NCBI GenBank assembly: GCA_038521345.1 | Contig: JBCBKU010000018.1 | Coordinates: 1-61,886 of the forward strand | Length of the DNA: 61,886 nt | Direction of reading: 5' to 3' | Origin: JBCBKU01 sp038521345 | GTDB taxonomy: Bacteria > Pseudomonadota > Alphaproteobacteria > Rhodobacterales > Rhodobacteraceae | Shown: positions 49,633-59,454 of the stretch, one piece after another | How the letters are laid out: each line of letters begins with the position of its first letter | Position numbering within the stretch: position 1 is the stretch's first letter | Made by a program: the position numbers and the translations under genes | The notes under the pieces: generated by a model | What the model saw: only the letters and a program-made list of their open reading frames with translations | The model's database searches: none | Told to the model about the DNA's origin: nothing

Positions 49633-51333
49633 ATGGCGCTGGACGGTGACAAAGGGCAAAGTGGGCCGGGCGTCTGGAAGTCCGGGCGCGGGAAGGGTCG
49701 CACCACTCCCAAGGGCCGTCAGTTGGACGAGAGCGCGTTGGACGAAGTGTGTGGCCTTCTTGGGGACCGGCCCCGGCGACGAGACCTTCTGATCGAGCAT
49801 CTGCACCTTATCCAGGACACGTACGGGCACCTGTCGGCTGCGCATATGCGGGCGTTGGCCGAAGAGATGAGGCTTTCCATGGCCGAGATCTGGGAAGTCG
49901 CGTCGTTTTATGCCCATTTCGATCTGGTAAAGGAAGGTGAGGCACCGCCGCCCGCGGTGACAGTGCGGGTGTGCGACAGTCTTAGCTGTGAACTTGCAGG
50001 GGCTGCCGAATTGAAGGCCGCGCTCGAAGCCGGATTTGACCCGACCAATGTGCGCGTGGTGCGCGCGCCGTGCATGGGCCGATGCGACGCGGCGCCGACC
50101 TGCGAAGTCGGTCACAACCACGTCGACCGCGCAACGCCGGAGAGGGTGTCGACGATCATCGCTGCGGGGGATGTCCATCCGCGCATCCCCGACTATCAGG
50201 GGCTGGATGCATATCGGGCTGAGGGCGGATATCTTCGCCTCGACGCCTTGCGGGCGGCGGGGGACTGGGAAGCGGTCCAGTCCGACATTGCGGCGTCGGG
50301 GCTGCGTGGACTTGGCGGAGCCGGCTTCCCTTCGGGCCGAAAATGGGGGTTTGTCCGAGCCCATGCCGGGCCCCGCTACTTGGCGGTAAATGGGGATGAA
50401 GGCGAGCCTGGGACATTCAAGGATCGCCACTATTTGGAACGCGAACCGCACATGTTTCTCGAAGGGATGCTTATCGCGGCCTGGGCGGTGGAGGCCGAGA
50501 CGTGTTTCATTTACATGCGCGACGAGTATCCCGCAGTTCTCGAAATCCTGAAGCGAGAGATAGGCGGGCTTGAGGCCGCGGGGATCGTGCCGGAGGGATT
50601 TGTAGATCTCCGACGAGGGGCAGGTGCCTATATCTGCGGTGAAGAAAGCGCGATGATCGAATCGATCGAGGGAAAGCGGGGACTTCCACGCCACCGCCCG
50701 CCCTTTGTGGCCGAGGTCGGTGTCTTCGGCCGTCCAACGCTCGTGCACAACGTCGAGACGTTGTATTGGGTGGCGCAGGTTGCGCGGTTCGGACCCGAGG
50801 TTCTGGCGTCGATTGAGAAAAACGACCGGACAGGGCTTCGGACGTATTCGGTTTCTGGCCGAGTGGTCAGGCCAGGCGTTTATGTGTTGCCGGCCGGGTC
50901 AACCATTCTGGACATCATCCAAGCGGCGGGTGGCATGGCCGCGGGCCATGTCTTGAAGGCCTACCAGCCTGGTGGGCCGTCCTCGGGGTTGTTGCCCGCA
51001 TCGCTGGACGATGTGCCCTTGGATTTCGACACGTTGCAGCCACACGGAACCTTCATCGGCTCAGCTGCCGTGGTGGTTCTGTCGGACGCCGACAGCGCTC
51101 GGTCTGCGGCCTTGAACATGCTGCGGTTCTTCGAGGACGAAAGCTGCGGTCAATGCACTCCCTGCCGGGTAGGCTGCGAAAAGGCTGCAAAACTGATGCA
51201 GGCGCCGAAATGGGATAGGGATCTTCTCGAAGAGGTCGCAACGGCCATGGCGGACGCTTCGATCTGCGGGTTGGGACAGGCGGCGCCGAACCCGATACGC
51301 TCGGTCCTACGCCATTTCCCGGATGAGATTTGA
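49633..51333 (+). CDS. NuoE-NuoF fusion, FdsB-type NAD-linked formate dehydrogenase flavoprotein
   Basis: This 566-residue protein fuses a NuoE-like thioredoxin domain ([2Fe-2S] ligands in CDSLSCE and CMGRCD, about residues 117-160) to a NuoF-like FMN/NADH domain (NGDEGEPGTFKDRH, GAGAYICGEESAMIES). The [4Fe-4S] ligands are Cys505, 508, 511 and 545 near the end, in SCGQCTPC and ASICGLGQAAPNP. The latter is the FdsB form rather than complex I. The catalytic alpha subunit normally encoded next to it is absent: ftsY follows. It may be an orphan diaphorase subunit, or its partner lies elsewhere. Confidence 0.87.
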   Translation: MALDGDKGQSGPGVWKSGRGKGRTTPKGRQLDESALDEVCGLLGDRPRRRDLLIEHLHLIQDTYGHLSAAHMRALAEEMRLSMAEIWEVASFYAHFDLVKEGEAPPPAVTVRVCDSLSCELAGAAELKAALEAGFDPTNVRVVRAPCMGRCDAAPTCEVGHNHVDRATPERVSTIIAAGDVHPRIPDYQGLDAYRAEGGYLRLDALRAAGDWEAVQSDIAASGLRGLGGAGFPSGRKWGFVRAHAGPRYLAVNGDEGEPGTFKDRHYLEREPHMFLEGMLIAAWAVEAETCFIYMRDEYPAVLEILKREIGGLEAAGIVPEGFVDLRRGAGAYICGEESAMIESIEGKRGLPRHRPPFVAEVGVFGRPTLVHNVETLYWVAQVARFGPEVLASIEKNDRTGLRTYSVSGRVVRPGVYVLPAGSTILDIIQAAGGMAAGHVLKAYQPGGPSSGLLPASLDDVPLDFDTLQPHGTFIGSAAVVVLSDADSARSAALNMLRFFEDESCGQCTPCRVGCEKAAKLMQAPKWDRDLLEEVATAMADASICGLGQAAPNPIRSVLRHFPDEI

Positions 51334-51523
51334 TTCAAAGGAGCGCTCCCGCGCGGGCTTGTTTCAGCCAGCGGCGTGGCGACGCGACAGCATAAGGCGG
51401 CGCGTGTTGGCACCTCTGCAACGGGTAGGCTTGGGATCCGCAGGGGCGCGTCCCGGCCTACTGCCTATTTCCTGACCACTCCGGGGCTTTGCAAATCTCG
51501 GCAGCCGGGATTAGGTGAAGGCA

Positions 51524-52561
51524 ATGGCGTTTTTTTCCAAACTGAAAGAGCGACTCTTCAAGTCGTCCTCAAAACTTGACGAGGGGCTGGAAGCGGTCGT
51601 GGCCGAAGGTGGTGCGGTGGCACCTCCAGAAAGCGAAGCGGTTGAGGCCGCGCCGACAGCTTCCGATTCGAGGACATCCCTTCTCGGACGGCTCGTTGGG
51701 CGGTCAGAGGATACTGAGACAGTGCGTCGGGCACTTGACGACGACATGCTGGAGAGCCTCGAGGAAGTGCTGATCGCGGCCGATATGGGGGTCGAGACGG
51801 CCCTGCGCGTAACAGCCAATTTGGCGGAAGGCCGCATGGGGCGGCGGGTATCGACCGAAGAACTGAAAGCGTTGCTGGCGGACGAGATCGCTAGGATCAT
51901 GGAACCCGTCGCGCGGCCTCTGCCGGTGTATCCCAAGCGACCCCAAGTGGTGCTTGTCGTGGGCGTAAACGGGTCTGGAAAGACAACGACGATCGGCAAG
52001 TTGGCGAGCCAGTTCCGTGCGGCCGGCAAGTCCGTGGTAATCGCAGCGGGCGACACGTTTCGCGCCGCGGCGGTGGAGCAGTTACAGGTCTGGGGCGAGC
52101 GGGCCGGTGTCCCGGTTCTCACGGCGCCGGAAGGTTCCGATCCCGCGAGCCTTGCCTTTGACGCCATGGCGCGGGCCGAGTCCGAAGGAGCGGATCTCTT
52201 GATGATCGACACCGCAGGGCGACTTCAAAACCGGGCCGATCTCATGGAGGAATTGGCCAAGATCGTCCGGGTAATCCGGAAGAAGGACCCTGAAGCACCC
52301 CACAACACGTTGCTTGTTCTGGACGCCACAACGGGTCAGAACGCCCTATCTCAGGTCGAGATCTTTCGCAAACTCGCCGATGTATCGGGGCTGGTTATGA
52401 CCAAGCTCGACGGGACAGCGAAGGGCGGCGTACTCGTGGCCTTGGCCGACAAGTTCGGACTGCCAATTCATGCGATCGGCGTGGGTGAGCAGATCGACGA
52501 CTTATCCCCCTTCGATCCCGAGGAATTCGCCGCGGCACTTACCGGAGTCGAAGCGGCATGA
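51524..52561 (+). CDS. ftsY: Signal recognition particle receptor FtsY
   Basis: This 345-residue SRP receptor GTPase has a short acidic, membrane-targeting N-terminal region (residues 1-60), the N domain and G domain with GVNGSGKTTT, DTFRAAAVEQL, DTAGRL, TKLDG and the C-terminal GVGEQ segment. ATG 51524 is used; GTG 51515 would add three residues. It overlaps the septation-protein gene by 4 bp (ATGA). The 190 bp upstream show no marked element. Confidence 0.97.
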   Translation: MAFFSKLKERLFKSSSKLDEGLEAVVAEGGAVAPPESEAVEAAPTASDSRTSLLGRLVGRSEDTETVRRALDDDMLESLEEVLIAADMGVETALRVTANLAEGRMGRRVSTEELKALLADEIARIMEPVARPLPVYPKRPQVVLVVGVNGSGKTTTIGKLASQFRAAGKSVVIAAGDTFRAAAVEQLQVWGERAGVPVLTAPEGSDPASLAFDAMARAESEGADLLMIDTAGRLQNRADLMEELAKIVRVIRKKDPEAPHNTLLVLDATTGQNALSQVEIFRKLADVSGLVMTKLDGTAKGGVLVALADKFGLPIHAIGVGEQIDDLSPFDPEEFAAALTGVEAA

Positions 52562-53172
52562 GCACCGAGAAGCAGGTCTCGCCTGCGATCAAGCAGCTTC
52601 TGGAACTTGGGCCGCCGATCCTCTTTTTCGTAGCCTACCTCTATCTGCGCGACGAAACCTTCATGATCAGGGGAACCGAGTATGACGGGTTCATCGTGGC
52701 GGCCGCGGCTTTCGTGCCGGTGCTGCTGGCGTCGATCACGCTTCTTTGGTGGCTTTCAGGGCGGATCAGCCGCATGCAGGTCTTTACCGCGGTGCTCGTG
52801 ATCCTGTTCGGCGGTCTTACGGTCTGGTTCAACGACGAACGTTTTTTTAAGATGAAGACCACGATTGTCTATGCGGTCTTCGCAGGGCTTCTTGGCATCG
52901 GACTCACGCAGGGACGGAGTTACCTCGCCTGGGTCATGAGTGAGTTTCTCCCAATGGCCACAGAAGGTTGGATGATCCTGACCCGGCGGCTCACCGCGCT
53001 TTTTGCGGGGCTGGCGGCAGCCAACGAGGTGATCTGGCGAACGATGTCGACAGATACTTGGGTGAAAATTGAGACTTTCGGGTTTCCGGTAGTGCTTTTC
53101 CTGTTTCTATGGGTGCAGATCATGGCGCTGCAGAAATACCTGATCGCCGAGGACGAAACACAATCTGATTGA
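52558..53172 (+). CDS. yciB: Inner-membrane intracellular septation protein (YciB/IspZ family)
   Basis: This protein of 204 residues has five to six membrane helices and family landmarks LELGPPILFFVAYLY near residue 15, GGLTVWFNDERFFKMKTT near residue 84 and NEVIWRT near residue 158. Members affect cell envelope and division in enterobacteria. It is coupled to ftsY by a 4-bp overlap, and hairpins follow its stop. Confidence 0.92.
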   Translation: MSTEKQVSPAIKQLLELGPPILFFVAYLYLRDETFMIRGTEYDGFIVAAAAFVPVLLASITLLWWLSGRISRMQVFTAVLVILFGGLTVWFNDERFFKMKTTIVYAVFAGLLGIGLTQGRSYLAWVMSEFLPMATEGWMILTRRLTALFAGLAAANEVIWRTMSTDTWVKIETFGFPVVLFLFLWVQIMALQKYLIAEDETQSD

Positions 53173-53204
53173 GCGCCTTCGGCGCGAGGTACTTATTGTC
53201 TCGT

Positions 53205-53223
53205 CGACGGCCACTGGCCGTCG
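53205..53223. repeat. Perfect inverted repeat after the septation-protein gene
   Basis: CGACGGCCA and TGGCCGTCG are perfect arms around a single C. A smaller GCGCC/GGCGC hairpin lies at 53172-53186. No T-run follows on either strand, so simple intrinsic termination is doubtful. The repeat lies between the convergent septation and GST genes and probably helps end both transcripts. Confidence 0.4.
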
Positions 53224-53265
53224 TCTTGGGCCGCGTGTCACAGATGGTCTAGGTCGATATTTGCC

Positions 53266-53976
53266 TTAACGGCCCTGACCGAAGAGGATCTTTTGGGCCT
53301 CGCGATCGGTTGGGGCGTTCTGGCCCCGAAGCTCGATCTTCAACTGCTGGCCCTTGGCCGTCGCCGGTCGGGACCCGACCCTGTCGAGCCATCGGGCGAG
53401 GTTCGGCTTGTCTTCCAAGCTTTGCTGCTGTCCTTCCCAGCCGCGAACCCAGGGCCAGAGCGCCATGTCGGCGATGGAGTAGCCCGCATCGGTGACGTAA
53501 TCGCGGCCGAAAAGCTGCTGGTCCAAGATCCTGTAGAGGCGTGTCACTTCACGCCTGTAGCGATCCTTGGCGTAGGGCAGATCGTTCGGGGGATCCATCG
53601 TGGGGGCGTATTTCAGAAAGTGATGGGCCTGGCCTGCCATGGGTCCGACACCGGCCATCTGCCAAAAGAGCCACTGGTCGATTTCGATCCGGTCGCGTTC
53701 GGTCGTGCCATAGAAACGACCGGTCTTGCGAGCAAGGTATTGAAGGATCGCACCGGACTCAAAAACCGATATCGGAGCGCCATCCGGACCGTCGGGATCG
53801 AGGATGGCGGGCATGCGGTTGTTAGGCGAGAGTTTAAGGAACTCGGGTTTGAGCTGGTCGCCCTTTCCGATGTTCACGAGGTGCAGCGAGTAGGGAAGCC
53901 CCATCTCCTCGAGCGCGATCGCGACCTTCCAGCCGTTCGGTGTTGGCCAGTAGTAAAAGTCGATGGGTTCGGACAT
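53266..53976 (-). CDS. Glutathione S-transferase (YfcG/YghU-like)
   Basis: This 236-residue enzyme has an N-terminal thioredoxin-like domain starting FYYWPTPNGWKVAIALEE, SPNNRMPAILDPD and the glutathione-binding FESGAILQYLARK, then an all-helical domain with WPWVRGWEGQQQ. This is the Ure2p/YfcG type that acts as a disulfide-bond reductase on glutathione. It is transcribed alone and toward the yciB gene; the divergent SAM-II/metZ unit lies upstream. Confidence 0.92.
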   Translation of the reverse strand: MSEPIDFYYWPTPNGWKVAIALEEMGLPYSLHLVNIGKGDQLKPEFLKLSPNNRMPAILDPDGPDGAPISVFESGAILQYLARKTGRFYGTTERDRIEIDQWLFWQMAGVGPMAGQAHHFLKYAPTMDPPNDLPYAKDRYRREVTRLYRILDQQLFGRDYVTDAGYSIADMALWPWVRGWEGQQQSLEDKPNLARWLDRVGSRPATAKGQQLKIELRGQNAPTDREAQKILFGQGR

Positions 53977-54110
53977 TCTGCGACTCCCTGACAGGCTTCA
54001 TTCAAATTGGCGCAATCGACCGTCGCGGCAAGTGAGAAGGTCCTGTGCGGAGGCGCACCGCACCGCTCCCGCCCGCTTGACGGGACGGGCGTGCTTCGCT
54101 ACCCAAACTT

Positions 54111-54170
54111 TCGTGGCGATTTGTTCACCGGATTGCGGGCCACGTTAAACATGCCGCTAAAGAGGTCAGG
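54111..54170 (+). promoter_or_regulatory. SAM-II riboswitch
   Basis: The stem CGTGGC (54112-54117) with GCCACG (54139-54144), the loop GATTT (54118-54122), ACCG (54127-54130), ATTGC (54132-54136) and the downstream GCTAAA (54156-54161) match the SAM-II (metA motif) consensus, including the pseudoknot partners. These aptamers bind S-adenosylmethionine and repress methionine genes in alphaproteobacteria. It sits 56 bp before the metZ start and is followed by an intrinsic terminator. Confidence 0.92.
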
Positions 54171-54177
54171 GACGATC

Positions 54178-54208
54178 AGCCCCCGGCGCTCGCGGTGGGG
54201 GCTTTTTG
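54178..54208 (+). terminator. Riboswitch expression-platform terminator
   Basis: AGCCCCC (54178-54184) pairs with GGGGGCT (54197-54203) and is followed by a T-run. It lies between the SAM-II aptamer and the metZ ribosome site, so high SAM would favour premature termination. Confidence 0.85.
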
Positions 54209-54225
54209 TTTGGAGGGTGCTCCCC

Positions 54226-55407
54226 ATGACGAAGGATTGGAAGACACGCACGCGGATGGTGCACGAGGGTATCCGCCGGAGCCAGTACGGTGAGGTGGCC
54301 GAGGCCATCTTCCTGACACAGGGTTTCGTCTACGAGACCGCCGAGGCGGCGCAGGCTCGCTTCCTCGAAGCGGGCGACGACGAGTTCATCTATGCCCGCT
54401 ACGGCAACCCGACGGTGCGGATGTTCGAAGAACGTATCGCCGCGCTTGAAGGCGCCGAGGATGCATTTGCGACCGCAAGTGGTATGGCTGCGGTGAACGG
54501 AGCCCTGATGTCCATTCTGAAGGCGGGTGACCACGTGGTTTCGGCGCGGGCACTTTTTGGATCATGCCTTTATATCCTCGAAGATATTCTGATGCGCTAC
54601 GGGGTCGAAGTGACTTTTGTCGACGGGACGGATTTGGATTCGTGGGCGGACGCGATCCGCGCGGATACCAAGGCGGTTTTCCTCGAAAGCGTGTCGAACC
54701 CCACACTTGAGGTCATTGACCTGACCGGAGTGGCCACTCTGGCGCACCGCGTTGGCGCCACCGTGGTGGTCGACAATGTCTTCGCGACCCCGATCTTCTC
54801 GCATGCTTTCGAGCTTGGCGCGGACGTTGTCATTTACTCGACGACAAAGCATATCGATGGGCAGGGACGCGCCCTGGGCGGCGTGATCCTTGGAAACCGG
54901 GACTTCATCCGCAAGACGGCCGAACCCTATTTAAAGCATACGGGTGCCGCGATGAGCCCGTTCACGGCTTGGCTGATGCTGAAGGGTCTCGAGACGCTGG
55001 ATCTGAGAGTTCGGGCACAAGCGGTGTCGGCACTTACAATTGCCGAGGTTTTCCGTGGACACAACAAGCTGGACCGGGTCATCTATCCATTCCTGCCCGA
55101 CCACCCGCAATTTGCTGTGGCGAAGGCGCAGATGGGCGCGGGGGGCACCGTTGTCTCCTTTGATCTGAAAGGCGGACAAGATGCGGCGTTCCGGTTCCTG
55201 AACGCAACGAAGATCGTGACGATTTCGAACAACCTGGGCGATGCGAAGTCGATCGCGACACATCCCGCAACGACCACCCATCAGCGACTGAGCGAGGCGC
55301 AACGGGCGGTCTTGGGCATAACGCCGGGCCTTGTCCGGATCTCGGTCGGAATTGAAGATGTCGAAGATCTGGTGGACGATCTGCGCGGTGCACTGGAGGC
55401 GGCATGA
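54226..55407 (+). CDS. metZ: O-succinylhomoserine sulfhydrylase
   Basis: This enzyme of 393 residues uses PLP to join sulfide to O-succinylhomoserine (or O-acetylhomoserine) and make homocysteine. Key sites are IYARYGNPTVRMFEE near residue 55, ATASGMAA near residue 82, ESVSNPTLEVIDL near residue 154 and the Schiff-base Lys208 in STTKHIDGQ. ATG 54226 follows GGAGGG; the frame upstream to 54007 crosses the riboswitch and is not translated. It heads metZ-GNAT-amidotransferase, each overlapping the next by a few bases. Confidence 0.96.
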   Translation: MTKDWKTRTRMVHEGIRRSQYGEVAEAIFLTQGFVYETAEAAQARFLEAGDDEFIYARYGNPTVRMFEERIAALEGAEDAFATASGMAAVNGALMSILKAGDHVVSARALFGSCLYILEDILMRYGVEVTFVDGTDLDSWADAIRADTKAVFLESVSNPTLEVIDLTGVATLAHRVGATVVVDNVFATPIFSHAFELGADVVIYSTTKHIDGQGRALGGVILGNRDFIRKTAEPYLKHTGAAMSPFTAWLMLKGLETLDLRVRAQAVSALTIAEVFRGHNKLDRVIYPFLPDHPQFAVAKAQMGAGGTVVSFDLKGGQDAAFRFLNATKIVTISNNLGDAKSIATHPATTTHQRLSEAQRAVLGITPGLVRISVGIEDVEDLVDDLRGALEAA

Positions 55408-55895
55408 GCATAGTCGAGATCCGGGATTACCGACCTGGTGACGGACCGGCGCTGGGCAGGGTCTTTGCGCGTTCGATACATGAAGGCGCGGTGGCCCGGT
55501 ATTCATCAAAGGAACGCGCGGCATGGTGCCCGACGCCGCCATTGGGCCCCGATTGGGATGCCCGTTTGGACGCCATCGAGACCCTTGTGGCTCTTCGCGA
55601 CGGCGTCCCGGTTGGGTTTATGGCCCTTGATATGAGGCGTGCATCGCTCGAATTGGCCTATGTCGTGCCGGAGGTCCAAGGCGGCGGAGTCGCCAGTGCG
55701 CTTTGGGCCATCCTTGAAGGGCGCGCGCGCGTTCAAGGCCTTGCTCGCTTGACCACTGACGCTAGTCTGGTGGCCGAGCCATTCTTTCATAAGCACGGGT
55801 GGACCGTCTCGAGCCGCCAGACGGTATTGAGAAACAGCGTGCCGTTGGAGAATGCCACGATGCACAAGAACCTGATTGTGGAGAGTGCGGCGTGA
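55404..55895 (+). CDS. GNAT family N-acetyltransferase
   Basis: This 163-residue protein has the GNAT order: IRDYRPGDGPALGRVF at the N-terminus (beta 1-alpha 1), then LAYVVPEVQGGGVASALW near residue 88 as the acetyl-CoA pyrophosphate loop (Q/R-x2-G-x-G/A form), and FFHKHGW near residue 130. It would acetylate a small amine or protein. It overlaps metZ by 4 bp and the next gene by 4 bp. Its place in a SAM-controlled operon suggests sulfur amino-acid metabolism, but the substrate is unknown. Confidence 0.85.
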   Translation: MSIVEIRDYRPGDGPALGRVFARSIHEGAVARYSSKERAAWCPTPPLGPDWDARLDAIETLVALRDGVPVGFMALDMRRASLELAYVVPEVQGGGVASALWAILEGRARVQGLARLTTDASLVAEPFFHKHGWTVSSRQTVLRNSVPLENATMHKNLIVESAA

Positions 55896-56638
55896 AGCCT
55901 TTCCTGATCCTGCAGTTGCGCCCGGAAGACGAGGCGGCGGATAGCGAATACGCCAGTTTTCTGGAGAAAGGCGGGGTTCAAGCCGCGGACACGCATCGGA
56001 TCCGTCTGGACCAGCAGATGCTGCCCGAAGATCTGGATCTGTCGGACTACTCCGGTGTGATCGTCGGCGGCGGACCTGGCTGTGTGTCAGATGATCCGGC
56101 CACCAAGGACCCGGTGGAGGCGCGGTCCGAGGCATCGATGCTTGGGCTGATGCCTGCCATCGTCGACGGTGACGTCCCGTTCTTAGGGTGCTGTTATGGG
56201 ATCGGAATCCTTGGCCACTACGCGGGGGCTCAGGTTTCGAAAGAACGCTATGGGGAGCCGGTGGGTCCAACAACCTGCCGACGGACCGAGACAGGGCGAA
56301 AAGATCCGCTTCTTGCGGATCTGCCCGAGGTATTTCCCGCCTTAGCGGGTCACAAAGAGGCGCTGCAAGACTTGCCTTCCGGCGCAGCGCATCTCCTGTC
56401 CTCCGACACTTGTCCGTTCCAGATGATCCGTATGGGAGAGAACGTGTACGCAACACAGTTTCATCCCGAGGCCGATGGTGCAGAGTTCGCCCGCCGGATT
56501 CGCATCTACAAGGATCGTGGGTACTTCGACCCCGAGGAGGCCGAAGAACTGACGCGTACCGCGTTGTCGGCCGATATTTCAGAAGCTCCAAGAATACTTC
56601 AGCGGTTCGTCGAGCGATATTCCACGATCAGTCGGTAG
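55892..56638 (+). CDS. Class I glutamine amidotransferase (GMP synthase-like)
   Basis: This 248-residue stand-alone GATase begins at GTG 55892, overlapping the GNAT stop; the frame upstream to 55799 lies inside that gene. The nucleophile Cys is in FLGCCYGIGILG near residue 104, and the His-Glu pair is in TQFHPEADG. VGGGPGCVSDDP precedes them. It lacks a synthetase domain. It may act on glutamine-derived or gamma-glutamyl compounds. With a second such protein at 20946-21614, the window holds two unrelated-context copies. Confidence 0.85.
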   Translation: MKPFLILQLRPEDEAADSEYASFLEKGGVQAADTHRIRLDQQMLPEDLDLSDYSGVIVGGGPGCVSDDPATKDPVEARSEASMLGLMPAIVDGDVPFLGCCYGIGILGHYAGAQVSKERYGEPVGPTTCRRTETGRKDPLLADLPEVFPALAGHKEALQDLPSGAAHLLSSDTCPFQMIRMGENVYATQFHPEADGAEFARRIRIYKDRGYFDPEEAEELTRTALSADISEAPRILQRFVERYSTISR

Positions 56639-56643
56639 TCATT

Positions 56644-56688
56644 GGGTGATCTTTCCATGAGATGTTTGGAAGCTGGGAGTGATCACCC
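56644..56688 (+). repeat. Nested inverted repeat after the metZ operon
   Basis: GGGTGATC (56644-56651) pairs with GATCACCC (56681-56688), and inside it TTCCA (56653-56657) pairs with TGGAA (56667-56671). This gives a two-stage hairpin starting 5 bp after the amidotransferase stop. No T-run follows, so it is either a Rho-assisted end or an mRNA-stabilising structure. The rest of the 213-bp gap before folE2 shows nothing recognised; I saw no clear Zur site. Confidence 0.5.
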
Positions 56689-56851
56689 GGTCTCCATCAT
56701 TTCAGCTTGAATCAGAGGTCCGTGCCAGGGTCGCTTTTGAAAGAATCGCGCTCACAACTGACCAAATTGTCGGGAGAGCCACTGGCTAGCAGTGGACATT
56801 GCGACGAAACGTACCATCTGAAGCGTCCGAGCAATTCGAAGGACCCGACCC

Positions 56852-57952
<1,101 letters not shown>

Positions 57953-57998
57953 CGTCCGCCGCTTGACACGCGGCGGCGCCGACGCCAACGCTCGCTCC

Positions 57999-59450
57999 AT
58001 GATCGACTTCCGTCCTGTCGGATACGTGATTGGCCTCCTCGTGTCCGCACTCGGGGCAACCATGTTGGTTCCCATGGTCGTGGACATGTTCGTGGGCAAC
58101 GGGCATTGGCCTGTCTTTCTGGAATCCGCAGTGATCACATGCCTGTCAGGGGGGCTTGTTGCCATCGCATGCGCAAACGGTCGCGCCGGGCAATTGACCT
58201 TGCAGCAGACATTCCTTGTGACCAGCCTTGTTTGGGTGGTGATGCCGGTCTTCGGGGGCTTGCCGTTTGTCTTCGGAGCCACCGCTTCATCTGCAACCGA
58301 CGCTTTCTTTGAGGCGATGTCGGGGCTTACAACCACGGGTGCAACGGTGTTGTCCGGCCTCGATGAGATGCCGCACGGTCTTCTTTTGTGGCGAAGTCTT
58401 CTGCAGTGGTTTGGGGGCATCGGCATCATCGTTGTCGCCATGGTATTTCTACCCGCGCTTCGGATCGGGGGTATGCAGATCTTCCGGTCCGAGGCCTTCG
58501 ATACGCAGGGCAAGATCCTGCCCCGGGCCGCCGAGATCGCCGCGCGTATCAGCTGGATATATCTTGGCCTCACGGTCGCGGCGTTCATTATGTATGCTGC
58601 GGTCGGCATGACTGCATTCGAGGCGCTCTGTCACGCTTTGACCTCGATTTCCACAGGTGGGTTTTCCACAACCGATGCCAGTTTCGCTGCGTTCAAGGGC
58701 GCACCGGAATACGTAGCAGTGGTGATCATGGTGTTCGCCAGCCTGCCATTTGTTCTTTACGTCCACATGCTGGCCGGATCGGCGCGCGCGCTTTGGACCG
58801 ATCCGCAAGTGCGGACGTTCATAGGCGTTCTATTGGTGATTTCGGCCGCGCTGACATTGCATCAGACGGTGATCGACGACCGCGCCCTTGGGCTGGCCTT
58901 TCGAGAGGCATTGTTCAACACGGTTTCGATCACCTCAGGCACAGGGTATGCCTCGACGGACTATCAGGCATGGGGCGCATTCCCGATTTGCCTTTTCTTC
59001 TTCATGGGGCTGATCGGCGGCTGCGCAGGCTCGACTTCGTGTTCCATTAAGATCTTCCGTTACCAGCTCTTGTTTTCGGTTATCGGCGCTCAGATCCGGC
59101 GTATCCACTCGCCGAACGGGGTCTTCTCTCCACGCTATGCCGGTCGGACTATCGATGATGACGTTATTTCTTCGGTGATCGCGTTTTTCGTTTTGTTCAC
59201 CGTGTCGCTGGGAGTTTTGGCCATTCTTCTGGGGATCACTGGGCTCGACTTTATTTCTTCGATCTCGGGTGCGGCCTCGGCACTGGCGAATATCGGTCCG
59301 GGACTGGGCCCGGAGATCGGACCAGTCGGGAACTACGGGGGACTAAACGATACAGCAAAGTGGCTTTTGGCCATTGCGATGTGGATCGGCCGGCTTGAGC
59401 TCCTGGCGGTCTACGTGTTGCTAACGGTGAATTTCTGGCGCGCAGCCTGA
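57999..59450 (+). CDS. trkH: Trk-type potassium uptake protein TrkH
   Basis: This pore subunit of 483 residues has about ten to twelve membrane helices in the four-repeat M1-P-M2 design. The selectivity loops are MSGLTTTGATVL near residue 106, ALTSISTGGFSTTD near residue 214, SITSGTGYASTDY near residue 315 and ISGAASALANIGPGLG near residue 424. TrkA partner genes are not in the window. ATG 57999 is chosen; TTG 57963 would add twelve residues. It overlaps nothing and converges on the protease-like gene with a 4-bp gap. Confidence 0.95.
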   Translation: MIDFRPVGYVIGLLVSALGATMLVPMVVDMFVGNGHWPVFLESAVITCLSGGLVAIACANGRAGQLTLQQTFLVTSLVWVVMPVFGGLPFVFGATASSATDAFFEAMSGLTTTGATVLSGLDEMPHGLLLWRSLLQWFGGIGIIVVAMVFLPALRIGGMQIFRSEAFDTQGKILPRAAEIAARISWIYLGLTVAAFIMYAAVGMTAFEALCHALTSISTGGFSTTDASFAAFKGAPEYVAVVIMVFASLPFVLYVHMLAGSARALWTDPQVRTFIGVLLVISAALTLHQTVIDDRALGLAFREALFNTVSITSGTGYASTDYQAWGAFPICLFFFMGLIGGCAGSTSCSIKIFRYQLLFSVIGAQIRRIHSPNGVFSPRYAGRTIDDDVISSVIAFFVLFTVSLGVLAILLGITGLDFISSISGAASALANIGPGLGPEIGPVGNYGGLNDTAKWLLAIAMWIGRLELLAVYVLLTVNFWRAA

Positions 59451-59454
59451 CGCA

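Noticed and set aside
49597..50748. Minus-strand frame opposite the FdsB-type gene
   Set aside because: Antisense shadow; no homology and no start signal.
53205..53223. Intrinsic terminator call for the septation-protein gene
   Set aside because: The stem is perfect but the loop is one base and no T-run follows, so I list it only as an inverted repeat.
54007..54225. N-terminal extension of metZ
   Set aside because: It would be translated across the SAM-II aptamer and terminator; family members start at MTKDW-like sequence.
56690..56851. Zur box before folE2
   Set aside because: I looked for the expected AT-rich palindrome and found no convincing match.
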